Assembly: GCF_002967765.1 (NCBI RefSeq)
Contig: NZ_PUHY01000005.1
Coordinates: 558,001-622,000, forward strand
Length of the DNA: 64,000 nt
Reading direction: 5' to 3'
Origin: Blastopirellula marina
GTDB taxonomy: Bacteria; Planctomycetota; Planctomycetia; Pirellulales; Pirellulaceae
Below are positions 61,696 to 64,000 of the stretch, piece by piece. Numbering within the stretch: the first letter of the stretch is position 1; every line of letters begins with the position of its first letter. Made by a program: the position numbers and the translations under genes. Below the pieces are notes generated by a model that saw only the letters and a list, made by a program, of their open reading frames with translations, did no database searches and was not told the DNA's origin.

Positions 61696-62214
61696 ATGGA
61701 TCAAGTCACGATCACTGCCGAACATTGGCAAGCAGCACTCGAAGTTCCTAAGGAGGTCGCCCTCGATGCGGCGGCCCCGCTTAACGTGCGCCTGCAGGCA
61801 GCCAAGATGGTGCAAGACATGGTGAAGGTGATTCTCAAGCAGACGCTCGACCGCGAGAAGTTGACTCAGAAGAATGCAGCGAGTGCGTCCAAAACGTCAC
61901 GTCCGCCGATCACCAGCGACGTCGGTTCCAGCGTGCAAGCCGATCTGCGGCCCACCACGAAACGACCGGCGTCTCCCCTTCCCTCCCAAACGCCTGCTGC
62001 CGAAAAGCTCGTCCGCGATGTGGACGCGGTCACGCCGCCGATACCAGATCGGGTCGAACACGCCACCGTCCCATTGGACGAAAAGAGCTTCGCGCCAAGC
62101 CAATCAACGTGTCGATCGCATCAAGGCGCCGATGCAGCGGAGGAACGGCAGCGCTACATCGGCCGGGTTGGGCCTCGCAAGCTGCCAGGAAAAGCCAAGA
62201 AATCCGCAAGATGA
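61696..62214 (+). CDS. Hypothetical protein, 172 residues
   Basis: The ATG at 61696 gives 172 residues. The N-terminal 60 residues form a helical segment (ITAEHWQAALEVPKEVALDAA, then VRLQAAKMVQDMVKVILKQ). The rest is rich in P, S, T and K and likely disordered. The C-terminus is basic (GKAKKSAR). Around 62080-62170 the next frame also reads like protein (RQANQRVDRIKAP), so a frameshift is possible. No family recognised. It lies downstream of the debris region and 160 bases before the nuclease gene. Confidence 0.5.
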   Translation: MDQVTITAEHWQAALEVPKEVALDAAAPLNVRLQAAKMVQDMVKVILKQTLDREKLTQKNAASASKTSRPPITSDVGSSVQADLRPTTKRPASPLPSQTPAAEKLVRDVDAVTPPIPDRVEHATVPLDEKSFAPSQSTCRSHQGADAAEERQRYIGRVGPRKLPGKAKKSAR

Positions 62215-62373
62215 CGGGGAAGATGCCAGCCAATTTCCCAGGATTCGGTCCGGAAGGCCGCGGCAAAGCGCACCTGCGTGTTAAGTTTTCGCGCGGCGCA
62301 TTGCCAGATTCGGCGTGACCGTTTTACGATGCGACATTCGAGTATTGGTCGTGCTTTCGGGTGAGTCGTTTCG

Positions 62374-63405
62374 ATGAACAAAATGTTCCGTGGGTTGGTC
62401 GCGTGGTTGGTTCTGGCAAGCATGCCGATGAGCTGTTTTGCCTGGGGAAGTGGCGGCCATCGTATTGCCGCGATCATGGCCTGGCGCTCGATGAAATGCG
62501 AAACGCAAGAGAAGCTCGGCAAGCTGTTACGGCAGCACCCACGCTCCGCGCAAGAGTTCGCCATTCCGGCCGAAGTCACGGCGCTGGGCGAAGCGGCTGA
62601 GAATGAATGGCTGTTCGCCCAAGCCACGATTTGGCCTGATCTGATTCGTGGCAATCGGCAATTCGATCGGCCGACGTGGCATTACATCGATCTCCCGCTT
62701 TATCTGACCGAGGGCGATCGGGCCGTGATGCATGGTCAGCTGACGGTAAATATGTCGCCAACGTTGCCGGAAGTTATCGACAACGCGGAATTGAACGCGG
62801 TTCAGGCCATTAAGCTGGCCGCGCAAAATCTGCGCAGCCAACGGAGTGCTGCGGACAAGGCGATTGATATTTGTTGGCTGAATCATCTGACCACCGACCT
62901 GGCGCAACCGAATCACACGACCGCTCTGTACAGCCGACTCACTTTTCCCGATCCCGCTGGTGACAAGGGTGGCAACGCGATTCCGGTTCAGCCAGAGAAG
63001 AACTTGCACGCCTATTGGGACGGGCTGTTGGGGTGGGAGATCTCGTTCGCCGAGGCTCGTGAACGTGCTTCGGCGCTGCTTGCAGAAATGAAGCCGCACC
63101 AAGCGGCCGATGCGGCGGAACTCGATCCGATGCAGTGGGTCGAACAAGGGCACGAACTGGCGAAGGCGAAGGTCTATTCGCCGCAGATCCTTCAAGCTGC
63201 TTACGAAAAGGAAGTGGGCAACACGAGACGAATCGAAACGATCGTCCTCAGCGACGAGTATCAGGCAGAGAGCAAGAAGCTGGCCGAGCGTCAAATTGCT
63301 CGCGGTGCGTTTCGTTTGGCCGCGATGATGGATCAACTGCTGGCTGATCCGCCAGCGGACTGCCCGACTATCGAAACGGAAACGACGGTGACCAGCAGCC
63401 GTTGA
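62374..63405 (+). CDS. Exported S1/P1 nuclease
   Basis: Zinc-dependent single-strand nuclease of the S1/P1 family, 343 residues. The signal peptide ends so that the mature protein begins with tryptophan 24 (WGSGGHRIAA), whose amino group is a zinc ligand in the family. Further ligands are in IWPDLI, WHYIDLPLY, WLNHLTTDLAQPNH and NLHAYWDGLLG. All zinc-site segments are present, so it should be active in the periplasm or outside the cell, for nucleic acid scavenging. Start ATG 62374. Confidence 0.95.
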   Translation: MNKMFRGLVAWLVLASMPMSCFAWGSGGHRIAAIMAWRSMKCETQEKLGKLLRQHPRSAQEFAIPAEVTALGEAAENEWLFAQATIWPDLIRGNRQFDRPTWHYIDLPLYLTEGDRAVMHGQLTVNMSPTLPEVIDNAELNAVQAIKLAAQNLRSQRSAADKAIDICWLNHLTTDLAQPNHTTALYSRLTFPDPAGDKGGNAIPVQPEKNLHAYWDGLLGWEISFAEARERASALLAEMKPHQAADAAELDPMQWVEQGHELAKAKVYSPQILQAAYEKEVGNTRRIETIVLSDEYQAESKKLAERQIARGAFRLAAMMDQLLADPPADCPTIETETTVTSSR

Positions 63406-63516
63406 GCACCGGCCGCTTCATCGTGCAGGCAGATATCGCTTTCCGCTCGCGCGGAAAACTGGTATACCACGGCGGATCGTTATTTCGGAATGCCACTGCC
63501 GGTGAGATGTCCACTC

Positions 63517-64000
63517 ATGGAAACCTCTATCTTGCGATGGATCGCTGCTTCTATTGGGGCGATGTCGTTCGTCCTGTGGTGCAACGCTTGCCCGGCGGAT
63601 GAAGCAAAAGCGAATGCCGAGGGGCATCGTCAGCTGGGATGCTACTTCGAGACCCATGCAAACGGCCTGCGGGTGACAGAGTTTGAGCTCGCGCACGACG
63701 AGGATCGAACAACCGGGCTGATTAACTATCGGATCGCGTTTCGTTACGTTTCCCCAACTGGGCAAGTTCCGGCTAAGCCGTTGCCTGTGGAAATCTACTG
63801 GGTTCCTTACGAAACGAAAGAAAAGCCAGGCATCGTAGCATGTCGTCGAACGACGATCCACTTCGACCAAGCGCGGCCTGATACCGATGCTGAACTGGTT
63901 GGCGGAATTCAGCGGCCGCAAAGTGGTTGGGTGACATGGATCGTCGTGGCTCGTAGCTCGCCTGACGATCACGCGCGACTTCTGGCCCATCAAACGAGTT
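63517..64000 (+). CDS. Exported protein, runs off the window
   Basis: From ATG 63517 the frame is open to the window end (161 codons), so it is incomplete at its 3' end. The N-terminus (METSILRWIAASIGAMSFVL) is a signal peptide. The mature part starts DEAKANAEGHRQLGCYFET and has alternating strand-like text. No family is recognised. A competing minus-strand frame at 63418-63993 is arginine- and serine-rich and is taken as a shadow. The gap of 111 bases behind the nuclease gene holds nothing else. Confidence 0.75.
   Translation, partial: METSILRWIAASIGAMSFVLWCNACPADEAKANAEGHRQLGCYFETHANGLRVTEFELAHDEDRTTGLINYRIAFRYVSPTGQVPAKPLPVEIYWVPYETKEKPGIVACRRTTIHFDQARPDTDAELVGGIQRPQSGWVTWIVVARSSPDDHARLLAHQTS

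Noticed and set aside
62527-63336. A 269-codon minus-strand open frame
   Set aside because: It is the complement of the S1/P1 nuclease gene, which has all zinc-site segments.
63418-63993. A 191-codon minus-strand open frame at the window end
   Set aside because: It is arginine- and serine-rich, as shadow frames usually are, while the plus strand encodes a signal peptide and runs off the window.
1-64000. CRISPR array, prophage or insertion sequence
   Set aside because: No regularly spaced repeats and no transposase, integrase or phage structural gene were seen on either strand.

Overview
The window looks like chromosomal DNA of a planctomycete, most likely of the Pirellulales (Blastopirellula/Bremerella type). 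This is inferred from gene content: three DUF1549/DUF1553 or DUF1592-type 'planctomycete cytochrome' proteins paired with Tat-exported DUF1501/DUF1552 proteins, two prepilin-like DUF1559 proteins, a DUF5690 transporter, a XylR-type AraC regulator, and many non-ATG starts. No rRNA, tRNA, CRISPR array or intact insertion sequence was recognised.

Layout. 1-14613: a tight plus-strand operon, mostly joined by ATGA overlaps. It holds a short DUF1549/DUF1553 protein, a DUF1501 protein, an exported EF-hand protein, a MoxR AAA+ ATPase, a DUF58 protein, a BatA-type VWA membrane protein, a large coiled-coil membrane protein and a second VWA membrane protein. 14708-18934: a second coupled plus-strand operon with a BlaI-type repressor, an M56 (BlaR1-like) membrane protease with a WD40-like tail, an exported caspase-fold protein lacking the nucleophile, and an exported unknown. 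18942-24664: a tandem alpha/beta hydrolase, small unknowns, an atypical lactate/malate dehydrogenase-family enzyme and a Fur regulator. 24768-29678: DUF1559 protein divergent from a XylR regulator that is coupled to a DUF5690 transporter, then a PPK2 kinase. 29772-40079: two cytochrome-type modules on opposite strands. 40296-44708: exported TIM-barrel protein, a transthyretin-like lipoprotein with a second DUF1559 protein, and a Gfo/Idh/MocA oxidoreductase.

44846-49618: a minus-strand housekeeping run: CPBP protease, PgsA, RimO, a degenerate receiver protein and a HTH-EIIA fusion. It diverges from a Mur ligase-family gene at 50054. 51876-59308: GNAT protein, nitrilase-family amidohydrolase, DUF1570-type lipoprotein peptidase, IspG, GH88 hydrolase, TrmL and an LpxL-type acyltransferase.

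59351-61359: a visibly A/T-richer islet with a TauD-like Fe(II)/2-oxoglutarate dioxygenase and, 3 bases later, a protein with a HEPN-type R-x4-H motif and a zinc ribbon. A lipoprotein-like gene fragment follows. This islet is the best candidate for an undescribed system. 61696-64000: an unknown protein, an S1/P1 nuclease and an exported protein that runs off the window.

Other points of interest are the BlaI / M56-WD40 / pseudo-caspase operon, the changed cofactor and substrate loops of the LDH-family enzyme, the MurE-like ligase without its DNPR motif, and several long perfect palindromes between genes.
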